Shown piece by piece: positions 36,903 through 48,214 of a stretch of DNA of 64,000 bases. The notes beneath the pieces were generated by a model. That model had not been told where the DNA came from. It made no database searches and saw only the letters and a list, made by a program, of their open reading frames with translations. The first letter of the stretch is position 1. Every line of letters begins with the position of its first letter. The DNA comes from Rhypophila decipiens (Eukaryota > Ascomycota > Sordariomycetes > Sordariales > Naviculisporaceae), in the NCBI GenBank assembly GCA_033297075.1, contig MU858109.1:124001-188000 (forward strand), read 5' to 3'. The position numbers were made by a program, and so were the translations under genes.

Positions 36903-39032
36903 CAGGTTGTCGAGGAACCTCCACCACCGCCCCATCAGGCCAAGCCTGAGGGTCGCGGGCCGCTTGAGCTGCCACCGGGCGGTGATGACGATTTATGATG
37001 CATTGAGTATGGGACACGACGCTTTGGAGCTCACGAATCCAAGGAAATAGTAGCATACGCGTTTGGAGTTGGCACTTTGTTGGAATCATTTACTTGTTGA
37101 GGATGTAGAATATTATCTGCAGCCTGCTGGCCCTTGGTTGTTTTTGCATGGTGGCGGAGTTTTTGGATATATCAGGCAGCGTTTCTCTGTATTAGGCACT
37201 ACCGGATGGCTTTGGATAGTAGATACCGGACGATGTTGTTTATTGTTTTGTTCTGTTTGGGTTACTTGCTGCCTCTCGTCCTCTGCACATATTGTCTTGG
37301 CCAGCGGTACTTGCATCATGCTTTGTTCTTGGTTCGCGGGCCTGAGGCTATTGGAGCAATCCAGGCCTGCACAGGGCACTGTTGCGTTTCTTTACGCCGC
37401 GCTGTCGCTTGATGTTTTGTCCGATCTTGTCACCATCATCTATCGGCGCCCCAATTGCTTGTTCGTCGAATATTTGGGGGCAAGACCATCGTCTGGCCGC
37501 TGACGCTGCAAGAGTGAGAGTACAGCCAGGCTTGAGGTATCCTGTTACGTTTTCTCTTACGTCTTTGAGCTCCCCTATGTCTCAGGGCCTCCAAGATGGA
37601 ACAGAAGAGAAAGAACAGGTGACCGGTCGGTGACTAATGGCCGAGTCTGCCGAACCATACATACGGCTTGGCCGGACCAACTGCCTCCACGAGTAGGTAA
37701 GTCTCTGCTGTGACATGTTCTCGGCTTTGGTTGTTTCTTCTAACCCCCACGGCGATAGCTTGCTCCCAAGTCTGCTCCTGATCAGAAGGGTTAGACAATG
37801 CAGGCTATTGACAAAGACACGGGGCAAAGGCTTCGTTGGCCACGACTCCCCAGCACGTCCTGTTAGGGCTTCCCCTTGAGATGAAGGCTCCTTCCCCAGA
37901 AGCATGACTGCACAAGAGCAACGCCAGACATGATCAAGACGACAGAGGCATTTGAGCCGGCATGCCAATCCATGCCTATACCGAATACCGAACCTCCGCA
38001 TGCATGTCGTCGTGAGGTCACGAACAGGTGACCGTCATAACGATGCATGTTGTCCGCGGAAATGGACTTGGATAAGCATGCCAAACACGCAGATTTCGCC
38101 CATGAGTCGGGAGTCGGGGACTCGTTGAATCAGGCATCTGAGTGGATGCCCCTCTTCTCGAAACACCAAGAAGACAACAGACGATAGGTCTCTTTTGTTT
38201 TTCCCCTTCGGCTGGCTGCGGTGGAGACCCTAGACCTGCATACAACCCCATTCCACAACAGCGAAATTCCCACGCCAGCAAATCACCACACGTGCCCGCA
38301 CACCCTATTGACGGGTATCCCATGGCATTGGTCTGGCTGGTTCGACTTGGTAGTTAATTAGCACTCTGGGGCGTGGCTCGACATAGGCCACAAATCCCGT
38401 GGCCGAGATGCAGTGAAACAGAAAAAGGAGTACAGTACAGCAGCTGTCATAAAGGGTAACCCGCGAAATGCGCGCAAAGTGCCTCCAGAATAATTAAAAT
38501 GCGAGGTATTACACCCTCTCTGAGCAGTTCTCAGTTTAGAGTGCGGGGAGGAGTTAGATGCAATCATTGGTCAGCAGCGCAAAATTATCCTAGGAGAGGC
38601 AAAAGGGGACTCGGAGACGTCAGACTGTACGGATACACTACAGTACACGTGTGTGCCCAGTTTGGCCTACACACTTGGCAAATGCCAGACATCCCACACA
38701 ATGCTACCCCGTCCTTTTGCTGCGTGGGCTCCATCTAGTCTTTGAACGATGGGATGCCGGGGATGCCTACGTACTAGCTCTCCCCACTTGGTCGTGTGGG
38801 CTGACAGACATGACTCCCGAGGGAGGACGGGGGATAGTGGGAGACGGAAGAAAAGGGGGGTAAAGAGAGAGGAGGGGGAGGGGTCTGGGTTTCTAAAAGA
38901 TGGTTAAATATCTCGCCCCCGTCCCCGGTTTACCTTCAGGCTCTCTTCTTGTAGCAACCTTGACGAGAAAGACCAACAAAGCAAAATACAACAACTTTTT
39001 TTACCAAGCCAACCACCAACCAAACACTCAAA
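36903..39032. other. Intergenic; promoter of the metallothionein at its right end
   Basis: About 2.1 kb. The plus-strand ORF at 37063..37503 looks like translated 3' sequence. A TTAAATATC element about 130 bp before the metallothionein ATG may act as its TATA. A C-rich stretch and a leader with AACCAAACAC-type sequence precede the ATG. Confidence 0.4.
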
Positions 39033-39101
39033 ATGTGCGGCGACTCTTGCTCCTGCGGTCCTTCGTGCTCCTGCGCTGGCTGCTCTACCCACCCCAAATA
39101 G
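39033..39101 (+). CDS. MMT1: Metallothionein, 22 residues (MMT1-like)
   Basis: A complete ORF of 22 codons with six cysteines at positions 2, 6, 8, 12, 14 and 17: two CxC pairs, a CGDSC start and a CAGC end. Apart from cysteines it is Ser, Gly, Pro and Ala, with a THPK tail. The start MCGD, the length and the cysteine pattern match the very short Zn/Cu-binding metallothionein of Magnaporthe (MMT1) as I remember it. Such proteins bind metal ions through thiolates and in Magnaporthe the gene was linked to cell-wall function and infection. The ATG follows a typical A/C-rich leader (CACTCAAA). A clear intron lies in the 3' UTR. It is far too short for standard ORF thresholds. Confidence 0.85.
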   Translation: MCGDSCSCGPSCSCAGCSTHPK

Positions 39102-39122
39102 ATTGGGTATCTCAATCATGTG

Positions 39123-39190
39123 GTGAGTCTCGCTCGCCGCTCCATCTTGTCGTTGGCTTCCTCGTGGACTAACTTGACCTTTCCTTCCAG
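39123..39190 (+). other. Spliceosomal intron in the metallothionein 3' UTR
   Basis: 68 bp with GTGAGT donor, CTAAC branch site (GACTAACTTGACC) and CTTCCAG acceptor, starting 21 bases after the stop codon. All three signals match the local coding introns. Confidence 0.7.
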
Positions 39191-39557
39191 ATCTCAACCC
39201 TCGACTCCGTGACCACTTCTTCTCGACATTCCTTGATTACCTCGCGCGCATGACAACAAAAACCATACAAAAAGACACAAAATACAACATGGCTTGAACT
39301 CGACAGACATTCCTTTCGACTTTCTCTGTTTAGGGAGGGAGGGGGGCTTTTGAAGGCGCATCATGGTGAATATTGTATCCTATCCGGGCACATCATCAAA
39401 CTGGGAGGGCTTTCGTGTGTGAACAGAGGTTTGGGGCGGGCGGCGGCATAAGTGTTTATCATTCCTTTTGCAGCACAGACCAAGAAAATAAACATCATTT
39501 GCGTATGATAACCAGTGAATCCTACCTGTAGTCTACTGTCTGACCTTCACTTCTCCA
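39191..39557. other. Metallothionein 3' UTR and convergent spacer
   Basis: Probable 3' exon of the metallothionein, then the 3' side of the short-chain dehydrogenase gene. No other gene seen. Confidence 0.45.
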
Positions 39558-40772
39558 TCAGATGTTGCTCAGGATTCCCGGATGGATTATCTCGAGCTTG
39601 TCGACCAGCTCCTTCCACAGCTGCTTCTGGACTTGTTGCCCCTCCTCGCTGGCGACGAATGGCGACACTCTGGATTCACCAGTCGGTCAGCGACAATAGT
39701 AACGCAACATGGAAGGCAAGGACTCACGTTCCAACCCGACAGTCGTCCAAATACTCTCCGTGCGTCTCCTCGCCACCCACGGCACCGTGGACCACCGTCC
39801 TGGCGCCTTCCTCGGCCGTCCTGGCCATCACCTTGCGCAAGACCACCACGCCGAGTTGGGACAAATAGCCCCGGTTTCGCAAAATGTCGGTGGCCACAAA
39901 TCCAGGATTCACAGCCGACGTGATGATTCTCCCTTTCTTGCTTCCAGTCGCGTCCGAGGACTCGGATATACGAAGCTGGTGCGCGAATTCTCGGATGATC
40001 AACAGCTGGATCAGCTTGGAGACGTAATACCTGCACCAGACCCGACCCATCATTAGTACCTATTTCGTTAACAGCAGTGTTTGACCTTCATCTGGACATA
40101 CCTCTCTCCCATCTTTGCCTTCTTTTCATCAGCCAATTCCTCAAATATGCTACCATCCCTCTCGGTCGCTGCTCTTCGTTCCTCAAAATCCGTCATGTAA
40201 TGCGTAAAACTGCCCGTAAAGGTAATGACACCGTTCTTGCCCGTCTCGACCGCCGTCTCTCGCATCTTGGGAAGCAACATCAGTGCCAACAGCATGTGAC
40301 TTATCACATTGACGACAATGGTTGCCTCGTCTCCATGCCCGGTCACTACACCCCTCGACTCAGCTCCCGTTCCAGGCCCAGACGAAAGTAACTCGACCGT
40401 ACTAAACCTCGTAAAGTAAACCCCAGCATTGGCAACCAAAACGTCGATCCTCGCCAACTCATCCACCGCCCTTCGTGCAAACCCCAGCACAGAATCATAG
40501 CTCAACAAATCAAGCTCCCAGACTTCAACAACACCCTCAGGACAAGCGGTGGATTTCCTAATGGATTCCAGCGCAGCTTGTCCCTTGGCAACGTCCCGCA
40601 CGGCGAGGATCACCTTGCCCGCGCCGAGGTCGACAAAGTACCGGGCTGCTTCTAGGCCGATGCCCGTGTTGGAGCCGGTTACTATTATCGTCTGGGATGT
40701 GAATTGCTCTGTGGGGACGGGCAGTTTGGTAAAGAGCTGCGAGGTGAGGTAGCTCTTGATCGGGAGAGGCAT
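39558..40772 (-). CDS. Short-chain dehydrogenase/reductase
   Basis: NAD(P)-dependent oxidoreductase of the retinol-dehydrogenase-like SDR group; substrate unknown. Exons 40772..40102, 40030..39728 and 39669..39558 give 361 residues. The cofactor motif is TGSNTGIG, followed by DLLSYDSV (adenine-ring Asp), VANAG, TFTGS (catalytic Ser strand) and the catalytic YYVSK, which is assembled across intron 1 (GTATGT...GTGCAG). NPGFVATDI is the usual post-active-site motif. The C-terminus ends HPGILSNI. The start MPLPIKSYL matches the usual fungal start. An upstream in-frame ATG at 41006 would add 78 residues resembling a mitochondrial presequence, but a TATAA about 200 bp before 40772 favours the shorter form. 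Confidence 0.88.
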
Positions 40773-40968
40773 TTTGGTCTTTTGGGTGGTTGAGAAGCTG
40801 CGAATACCTTGCTTTCCAGTGAGTTTGGGGGTTTTGACGGAAGTTGCCTGAGGATTGTTTAGGATAATCTTAGTACCGGATGCTGCAAGTGATGATGATG
40901 TTTGGGGGAGGGTCTGTCGCGCGGAGCGGAAGCTGCAGGCGTGAGAAGAGATTCTTGAGCAGCAATGG

Positions 40969-40976
40969 TTATAAAA
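40969..40976 (-). promoter_or_regulatory. TATA-like element of the SDR gene
   Basis: TTTTATAA on the minus strand, about 200 bp before ATG 40772. It lies inside the longer reading frame that starts at 41006, so it argues for the shorter start. Confidence 0.4.
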
Positions 40977-41006
40977 GGCCAATGCTGGGCGGTCAGGACA
41001 TCTCAT

Positions 41007-42416
41007 GTTTATACAACGGTCATATTTGCAGCGCGATTCTTGAGTCTTTTTCGAGAATCACCCGTGTCGACTTTTGTGATGTTGTTAGGCTACAGACGGT
41101 GACGCCATTCCAGGCTTGCAATGAAGAAAGCGCTAACCTGATCAAATACAGTACCGGTACCTAGCAAGTGGTGAAACCGGGCCCGCTGAAACGGAGTCCG
41201 GGACTTGAAATCACACCGTTCCCGATTCCATGTCAGAGGATACGTAACAATTGGTTCCAATTCAGGAAAGTATGAGATGTACTACTTCCCATATCCCCCG
41301 ATTTGAGAGGGCAATTTCTAGGTTGAGGGATTGGCATGTTTCGACGTTGTAGTCTTTTACACAGAAGATAATAGGCCGGTCTCGTCAGACTGGAAAATAC
41401 TTCCGTCCTGTAAGGACAGGGCCGCGCATGGGATTCTGATTGGTCCATTCCGGTACCAATGGGTATTCCGGTCTTGGGTACTGTGTAAGTTACCACGTAA
41501 TCACGGCCGCTGTAACCTCCAACGATAGTTCCCCCGAACTCCGTCTCCGGGAGAATCATCTAGCCTTCGAAAGGGCTCATTGTCATACAAACTGGGTATT
41601 GTGTGGTGGAAATATGTCACCAGCAGAGTGAACCCCTTGTTTGCCTCGCACTCTTTAGCTATGGACATCTGCATCGACACAGAGTTTGATTGTAAAGGAA
41701 CAAAGAGATCAGGCATTTCTGTAAAACATTGCCTTTGTTGATCTCCGTTGTTCCAATGGGTCGGAATCTGAATGAACAAAAGGTGATAATTTGGTGAGCA
41801 ACACAATCCCATTGATGTTTTCCTTTGTCCATTGAAATGGATAATAAGAAAAGATTGCTCCCAGTGTAACGACAAGTAGAAGCCCCGAGTCAAACGATAT
41901 ATCGGAACCAACACTGAGAAGTTATTTCCAACAACATCCGAGGTGGCAAACCGTAACGCTAGCAAGAAGGAAGCGCGAGACAAGACGATAGAAGAATGTG
42001 TTCCATGACGACAGTGGACAAGCGGTGCCGTCACTGCAACCAGCTAGTCACCTCGACAGTAAAGTACGAGCTCTGTAAAATAGTCGAGCAACAAAACGCC
42101 GATATAACAAAACCAAGCACCAACCCATTTCGGAAAAAGAGTCGGCAACTGTGGGTAGCTGGAGACTGTGGACATATAAGTGATCAAGGATCCGCCACCA
42201 CTAGACAAGCCGAGTGTTATGACATTTGTTATATCCCGGGCTGGGTATTTCCACGCAGGTAGCACCATGTTACAGTTACACCCCTGTCTAGAACCGTTGT
42301 CGAATAATTGTCAGAAATAAAGCAAGATGGTTGAGCAGTAAAGGCTTGTTAATGCATGCAAAAGGAAATTATCGGGCTTCGTTGATGTACTAGAAGTAAA
42401 GAATAGAGAAACATGA
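41007..42416. other. Intergenic with weak minus-strand ORFs
   Basis: Minus-strand ORFs at 41501..42034 and 42044..42268 are AT-richer than real genes here. One has a hydrophobic segment (WFCYIGVLLLDYF), but no splice join connects them and no family is recognised. Confidence 0.4.
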
Positions 42417-45105
42417 TTAAGCAATGTTTACCAAATGCTCCTGCGCGTCCTCAAAAACTAGTAACACGTCGTCATCATCGTCATCTTGTCCGCGGCCCAG
42501 GAGACCGGATTCCATTTTGCTCTCTATGCTTATATGTCCCCTGGGATCCTTTTCCCTCTCTCCTTGGTAAGAAGGGGGCGGTTCTAAGTTTGTCAAGTTG
42601 GTGAGCAATGTCTCGAATTGGGTGGTCAGTTCCTCGAGACTTGGAGGAGCCTGGTAGTTATGTCCGTTGCCTGAGAGGGCGGTGCTTTTGCTGGCGTCGG
42701 TGAATTCTGCAGCACGGGCGGCTAGCATGTTCTTGAAATGGTCCAGCCCTGGAGCAATAGCAATCTTTAAGTCGGCTGTCGGCCTGTGAGACACACTTGA
42801 CAGGATCGCGCGAAGAGACACCGAAGAGTCCGCGAGCAAAATACCAATGGTCTTGATGTCAGCATATCGAGCAACGATTTCGAGAAGAGCCTTGACGTTG
42901 ATATCTCCGTCGGTCGCCTTTGCTGTCGGCCATGGTGATGAATTTGTGTCAGGGGCATAGCCAAACCACTTTGCTAGCAAGAGCCTCAAGACCCCATAAT
43001 TGTTGTACTCGATGGCCGCAGTAAGTGGTGTCTTGCCACTTCGCGACACAGCATGAATATTTGCACCGTAATCCAGCAGGACAGCGGCATGGGCAGCACT
43101 GTTGCCCCTAGCAACACCTAGAAGCGGCGTCATACCGTCGAGCCCGGTACTCTCAATGTCGGCCCCAAAATCAAGCAGCGTCTTGAGGAGCACCGGATCT
43201 GTGGCGTTACGGGCTGCGCAGTTGAGCGGGTTGCCGGTTTTTATTCCCTTTGGCAGTGGCGGGTTGGGAAAAGCTCCGGCCTCGAGGAGCAGCCGAGCAC
43301 ATACGGTTTGACCCTGGTTAGCCGCGAGACAGAGTGGTGTTCCCAATCTCTTGTCCGTGTGGTTTGGGTCGGCGCCAAAGGAGAGGAGAGTCGCTACCGC
43401 TGTTTCATCGCCTCGTGCTGCTGCCCAATCTAACGGTGTGCGGCCGGTGACGTCACAAACATCGACTTCTATCCCAGGGAGCGCAAGTTCTTTGGCGAGA
43501 TTCCCCGGGCACAAACCGATCACGATCTTGTGGAGACGGGAAAAGTTTTGCTTCTCGATGTATTCGTCGTAGTCGCACCCTTGAGCTACCACGCGCAGAA
43601 TATCCATTGCTTCGGGCTGGAGACCGCCTCGGAGGAAAGTATCGAATGCCTTTTCGCGAGGACAGTCATCTGTCCAGGCTTTGGGACTGACACGGGAATA
43701 AATGGTGAGTACTAATCGATGCCGGCGATGAACCGTTATGAGCGCACAAAGCAATGGAAACGGGGCTTACCAATATGATGGATCCGCCCCGGAGGCCATC
43801 AAGAACTTGCACATCTCGTACTGCTGTCCGTACAAGGCCCATCTCAGCAGCGAGTATCCTCTGCTGGAGCTCACATCCCTCGGTGATGCTAGACCTTGAC
43901 TGAAAAGCGCTTTAAGCCCTTGCACATTGCCGGTGAAGGCAAAAGTGACGCACGTCGCGGTGTCAGGCACATGGCGCAGGGTGCTTAGCTGTAGAGACGG
44001 CCCCACGCTGGCTTCATAGGCAAGTCGGAGGCGGATGATCTGAGACCAGAAGAAACCGAGCGGGAACCAATACTCGACGTTGAGACTAGCGACTTGGGGC
44101 TTGTGGCAGGCCGGATCGTTGCACTTGTCATGGCCAAAACTGGAGATGCCGACGTATCCAATGAAGAGTTGGCCAAGAGCTTCTTTGAAGAAGGACGGGG
44201 AAGCGGTAGACTTTGGGCTATGGCAGGAACAGGAGCAGCCCGGGGTACATCCTTGTTGAGCATAGTATGGGCCCCTGAGGCAGAATCCGACTGCTCTGCT
44301 TGGTTCGTGCGCGTTGGAGCGGATCATCTTCTCAGACGTAGGACTGATGGATCGCACCGGTCTAGTTCGCATGGAAGGGCGCGATGCATCGTACAAGCTG
44401 CCCATCATGTAGGTTTGCGTGGTCTGAAGCTGGGCTGCCTGGGAAAGTAGGAGCGATTCCACTCGAGAGAGACGCTCCTCCACATTTGTGTGGTGATCAA
44501 ACATCTTGGCCAGCAAGAGAGCCGAGTTAGGCGTGGGCTCGTCATCCTCGCAAATATTGCTGTTGGACGAGTTTGTGAAAATAGCCTGCTGGAAATCCAA
44601 CCTCATATGCATCATATCATGTCTAGTGCTCACTGGCTGTTAGTTCTGGCCCGAGACCTCTGGTGGGAAGGACTCACGAGTTGGATGCTCCGAGCAGCAA
44701 TGACAGACTTGATTTCACCTGCTTGATGTCGGCCTGCAAAAGAACAAGTCTTGACTGAGATTTGCGCCACAAGAGGCTCTTGATAACAAGCTCGCGTTTC
44801 TTCTGGCTAGGTGCTCGAAATCGCCAAAGGAGCTCCTCAAGGGTAACAAGGTGCTCTTTGCCCTGAGAGAGCAACCGGGGAATTCCAGATTCCAGATCGG
44901 ACCGAATACCATGCTCCTCGCGATCCTTGATGCAAGCAGCGAGGTGATTGAGTACGACTCGCAGATCTCGAACCTCCTCGTTGAGGGCGTGTAGGCGATC
45001 AGGAAGAGAGATGTAAGCGTCCCGGATGTCGGCTAGTAGTGAGCAAAGTCTGGCAGCGACACCAGCGACGGCAATTGCGCTGGCACTTATTGACAACGGA
45101 TCCAT
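42417..45105 (-). CDS. Ankyrin-repeat protein with fungal STAND-type N-terminal domain
   Basis: Exons 45105..44678, 44628..43771 and 43686..42417 give 851 residues in phase (introns 49 bp and 84 bp; donors GTGAGT and GTAAGC). Residues 1 to about 120 (MDPLSISASAIAVAG...) are the fungal N-terminal domain found before NACHT or ankyrin regions (PigL_N/Fungal_N type). A middle region has a CTPGCSCSCH motif and WFPLGFFWSQ, also seen in such proteins. Ankyrin repeats follow (GRTPLDWAAARGDETAV, then GTPLCLAANQGQ, NPLNCAARNATD, GMTPLLGVARGNS, GKTPLTAAIEYNN). The tail is acidic (DDDDDD). In fungi these proteins are linked to non-self recognition or stress; no specific role can be given. No nucleotide-binding domain is present. 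Confidence 0.82.
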
Positions 45106-46528
45106 TGAAGAATTTGAGGTATGCACAAAGCCCGAGCACTACTTTACTGGAATAACCTGAGTGGGTAGAGATTCATCGAGCAGCGATATACAGCTGGTTT
45201 CGACGAAAAGAAAGAGAGCATTGTAGTAACCCCGCTTTATCATCGCCAGTCAGACGTATGGCTTACGGGACGGGACCTAGAACTACTGGTTCAAAAGAAA
45301 TGCGCCTTATGAGGCTCCCGGGCAAAGGTGGCAGTGCTCGATGCAGCTAAGTTGTGTTGCAGACGCCACAGCAAGAGCCTGCTTATGTTGATTGCGGGAT
45401 TGCAGAATCGCGTTCATCTACAGCAGTTGGAATCATTGCCCGCCGTTTCGGGTTCATAAGGGCTGTATGAGTGTTGTCGAGATATTCGAGTCACACGGCA
45501 GGTCCTGTGGTTTGCGCGTTTATGGTCCCTTCTTTCAGTGATATATGCTGCACGACGTCAATGTGTGTCGCTTAAATGGTAATATCGAAGAAGGTGAGGC
45601 GGGATGAATCGGATGATACTTGGTGACGAATGATGTGTACTCTTTGGAAACCTGGAAATAGCTCCATTGTCTACTACTTTCCTGGCTATTCAAGTACCTC
45701 GAGTACTCAACTTGACTGAAATAAACTATTCTTCAAGTCAACAATGTACCTCGGCCCTGTTCCCTCTTCGACTTAGTTGGGTTTGCCAGCAGGAACCCAA
45801 GGATTTTGCCCGAGACAGATCAGTCATCATATAGTATACTCAAGAAGCGAGTATATTGCTCTTTACGTCACGGTGTCTTGCAGTCCTCCCTGGTTATGTG
45901 GGGTTCGGTGGTTGGGTATCTATGAGGCTTTGCCCTGGGTCTGACGACTGTACGCAGGTGTGTCAAGCCATTGCCGATGGCGGAAGAACCCCACATTGGT
46001 GACACAAAACTTGAAGGTCAGATGAATTGTCAGTGGATGAGATGGAGTCTGATGGCTTGACGTTGTGCTCCCGCCTGTGGGACAAGCTACACAGTGCGTT
46101 ATAGGGCGACATGGCCATAGCACCCATCACCGAGGCCTAATCTCGATCAAGTATCCCGAGATCACGGAAATGATCGGTATAGGAAATAAATGCTACTTTC
46201 TCTAGTGAGACTTCAAGTGTGACGTAGGGATTGGTCGGATGAATCTCTCATGCTGAGGTACAGAGGTTCGCAACTGCATGTTATTATATCAAACGTCAAG
46301 CGAGAACAGCTATGAGCATTATCGGTATCGGGTTGATTCTATAAGAGGTGCCAGTTCAAGTTCCTGTGATGTCAGCGCATGACTCGAGGGGTCGGTAGGT
46401 AACAAAGAAGGGCGCCGAACGGCGAGAGAAGACCTCAATCCTGAACTTGAAGTTGAGTGATTGCTGTTGGATATTTACAACCCCAAAGTACTCGTAGATA
46501 CGCACAGACCCGTGGACCTAGCACCATA

Positions 46529-46567
<39 letters not shown>

Positions 46568-47959
46568 TGGCGCGATATGCACTGTGCTGGCAGCGGCACA
46601 GATCAAGCTCCTTGGGGCAATCATCTCAAGAAGCATATGTCGGCGAGGTAACACACAAGTTACACAGCAGGACGGCTTGCTTAGCCACGGATTCCATAGC
46701 CAGAGCGAAGATCTGGGGTAGTGGCTGGGCATCTATATTGGTGGAACCCTCGGACTGATGGCACTTTCTGGCGGCCTGGTTGGAGATGAAATGTTGTCCC
46801 AGGATCCATCAAGAAAAAGGAGCGTTCTGATGGTACTCGACTCGGGGGTCTGAAATCCGCCAGGCCACTATTCAGTCTATTCTGTATGAGGATCAAGTAT
46901 AGTTTATTATGAGGTTCGAGCTATTTATCAAACAGTCCGAAAGAACTTGTCGAGATCAGAACGCCGTTTAATGTCAAACACCACCCACCATACCTACTTC
47001 TCGGGGCTGTTGGCGGTGCTTGCTAGCGATGATGTTCTTCAAGTGCCTGGCACCCGCAGCAGTCAAGACACGGGATACAATCGGGCTAAAAGAGACCCAG
47101 CAAAGGATGATAAACATGGAACGTTCCCGATTACGCCATGAAGTCATTCTTGGCTTCATGTCTCGCATCATCTGATAACCTTCTACGATACTCAAGTATT
47201 TGACGATGACGACAGCGGACCTGGGACGTGTGGTCGGGTAGGGACGCATTGATCCAAAAAAAGAAATCAGGGTCGTCTTCATTGGCACGGTGGTGATTCC
47301 TTGCCTCACAAGACCGGGGAAGGTGGCGGCAGCAAAGTATGGGGTCCCGCTTCGGCATCTCTGGTCATGCAGCAGGTTAGCTTGGAGGTGCCGTTGTCCA
47401 TTGGACACGCGGTCCGTTTCTGGACTAGAGATTGCTACTGATGCATGCAATGCACGCTCACGAGCAGCGAGCGAGCCCGAAACAACGCCTCGAGGGCCAT
47501 GCTAACGTGGTGCAGGGCTGCATAGCAAGAGCCGCCCAACCTATTGCGTCCGCACCAGCCCAGAAGCCTGCCAGCGGATTGGCCCATGGCCGTTATCTCG
47601 AGAGCCGGTATAGTGTAGTGCACCATGGGGGCCGCAACATCATGCTGACTCCAATCTCCAATAGTGCTGCTGGCTAATGCAGTCCCCAGATATCCGGCAC
47701 TCTTCCGTCTGACCAGGGTCCGAATCCAGACCCGGTTGCTGGTTGGGTTTTGATGCCTCGGGTCGTGCACTAGTAAGGACCTGGATATAAAGCCAGTGTC
47801 AACATCGTACATGCAGACTTTGAGTCACTGCTTGCCCAGAAATCTTTTGGCTAGCACTATATTCCATCACCCTCATTTCTTGACCACTTGTTTGTTCACT
47901 CTGGAGTCTGACTACAAGATCCTTCTACTGATACTCTGAACTGGTTACTGGCAACACAA
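45106..47959. other. Long intergenic region with a heptamer tandem repeat
   Basis: About 2.85 kb, relatively AT-rich, no gene supported. Short ORFs (60-160 codons) overlap on both strands without family matches. Confidence 0.45.
46530..46567. repeat. Tandem heptamer (TGGACCG)x5
   Basis: Five uninterrupted TGGACCG units followed by a partial TGG, directly after CATAG. It is the only perfect minisatellite of this kind seen outside genes in the window. Confidence 0.85.
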
Positions 47960-48214
47960 ATGGCGGTACGTTCAAGTTGCTCACGGTCGTCTGCCAACTT
48001 TAAAGACCTCTTTGACTAACTAGACCGCGGCCCATAGTTCTCGATCGGCGAAACAGTCCGTGTCCGTGGAGAAACATTCGTCTACAAGGTTCTCGCCATG
48101 ACGGGATCCATGGTTACCATTCTTATCGCCAACCCCCAACCCGACGGCACGCAAGTCTATTTCAGCTCGCACTCTCTGAGAACTGTCGACGGACTGAATC
48201 TCGAGAAGGTATGA
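47960..48214 (+). CDS. 60-residue protein of unknown function with a two-codon first exon
   Basis: Exon 1 is ATG GCG (47960..47965). A 72-bp intron (GTACGT donor, CTAAC branch, CCATAG acceptor) follows, then exon 2 at 48038..48214 ending in TGA. The product starts MAFSIGETVRVRGETFVYKV and continues with alternating hydrophobic residues (VTILIANPQPDGT, VYFSSHSLRTVDG). This looks like a small all-beta fold of the SH3/KOW-like kind; that fold call is inference. The exon 2 frame is open from the acceptor and matches the phase exactly. GAG-AAG|GTATGA near the end could instead be a further donor, extending the protein. I do not recognise the family. Confidence 0.55.

Noticed and set aside
37063..37503. 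146-codon plus-strand ORF rich in Cys, Leu and Trp
   Set aside because: Lies just downstream of the Myb-like gene and reads like T-rich 3' sequence; no signal peptide at the start and no family.
41501..42268. Minus-strand ORFs suggesting a membrane protein
   Set aside because: AT-richer than genes here, no phase-compatible intron joins them, and no homologue recognised.
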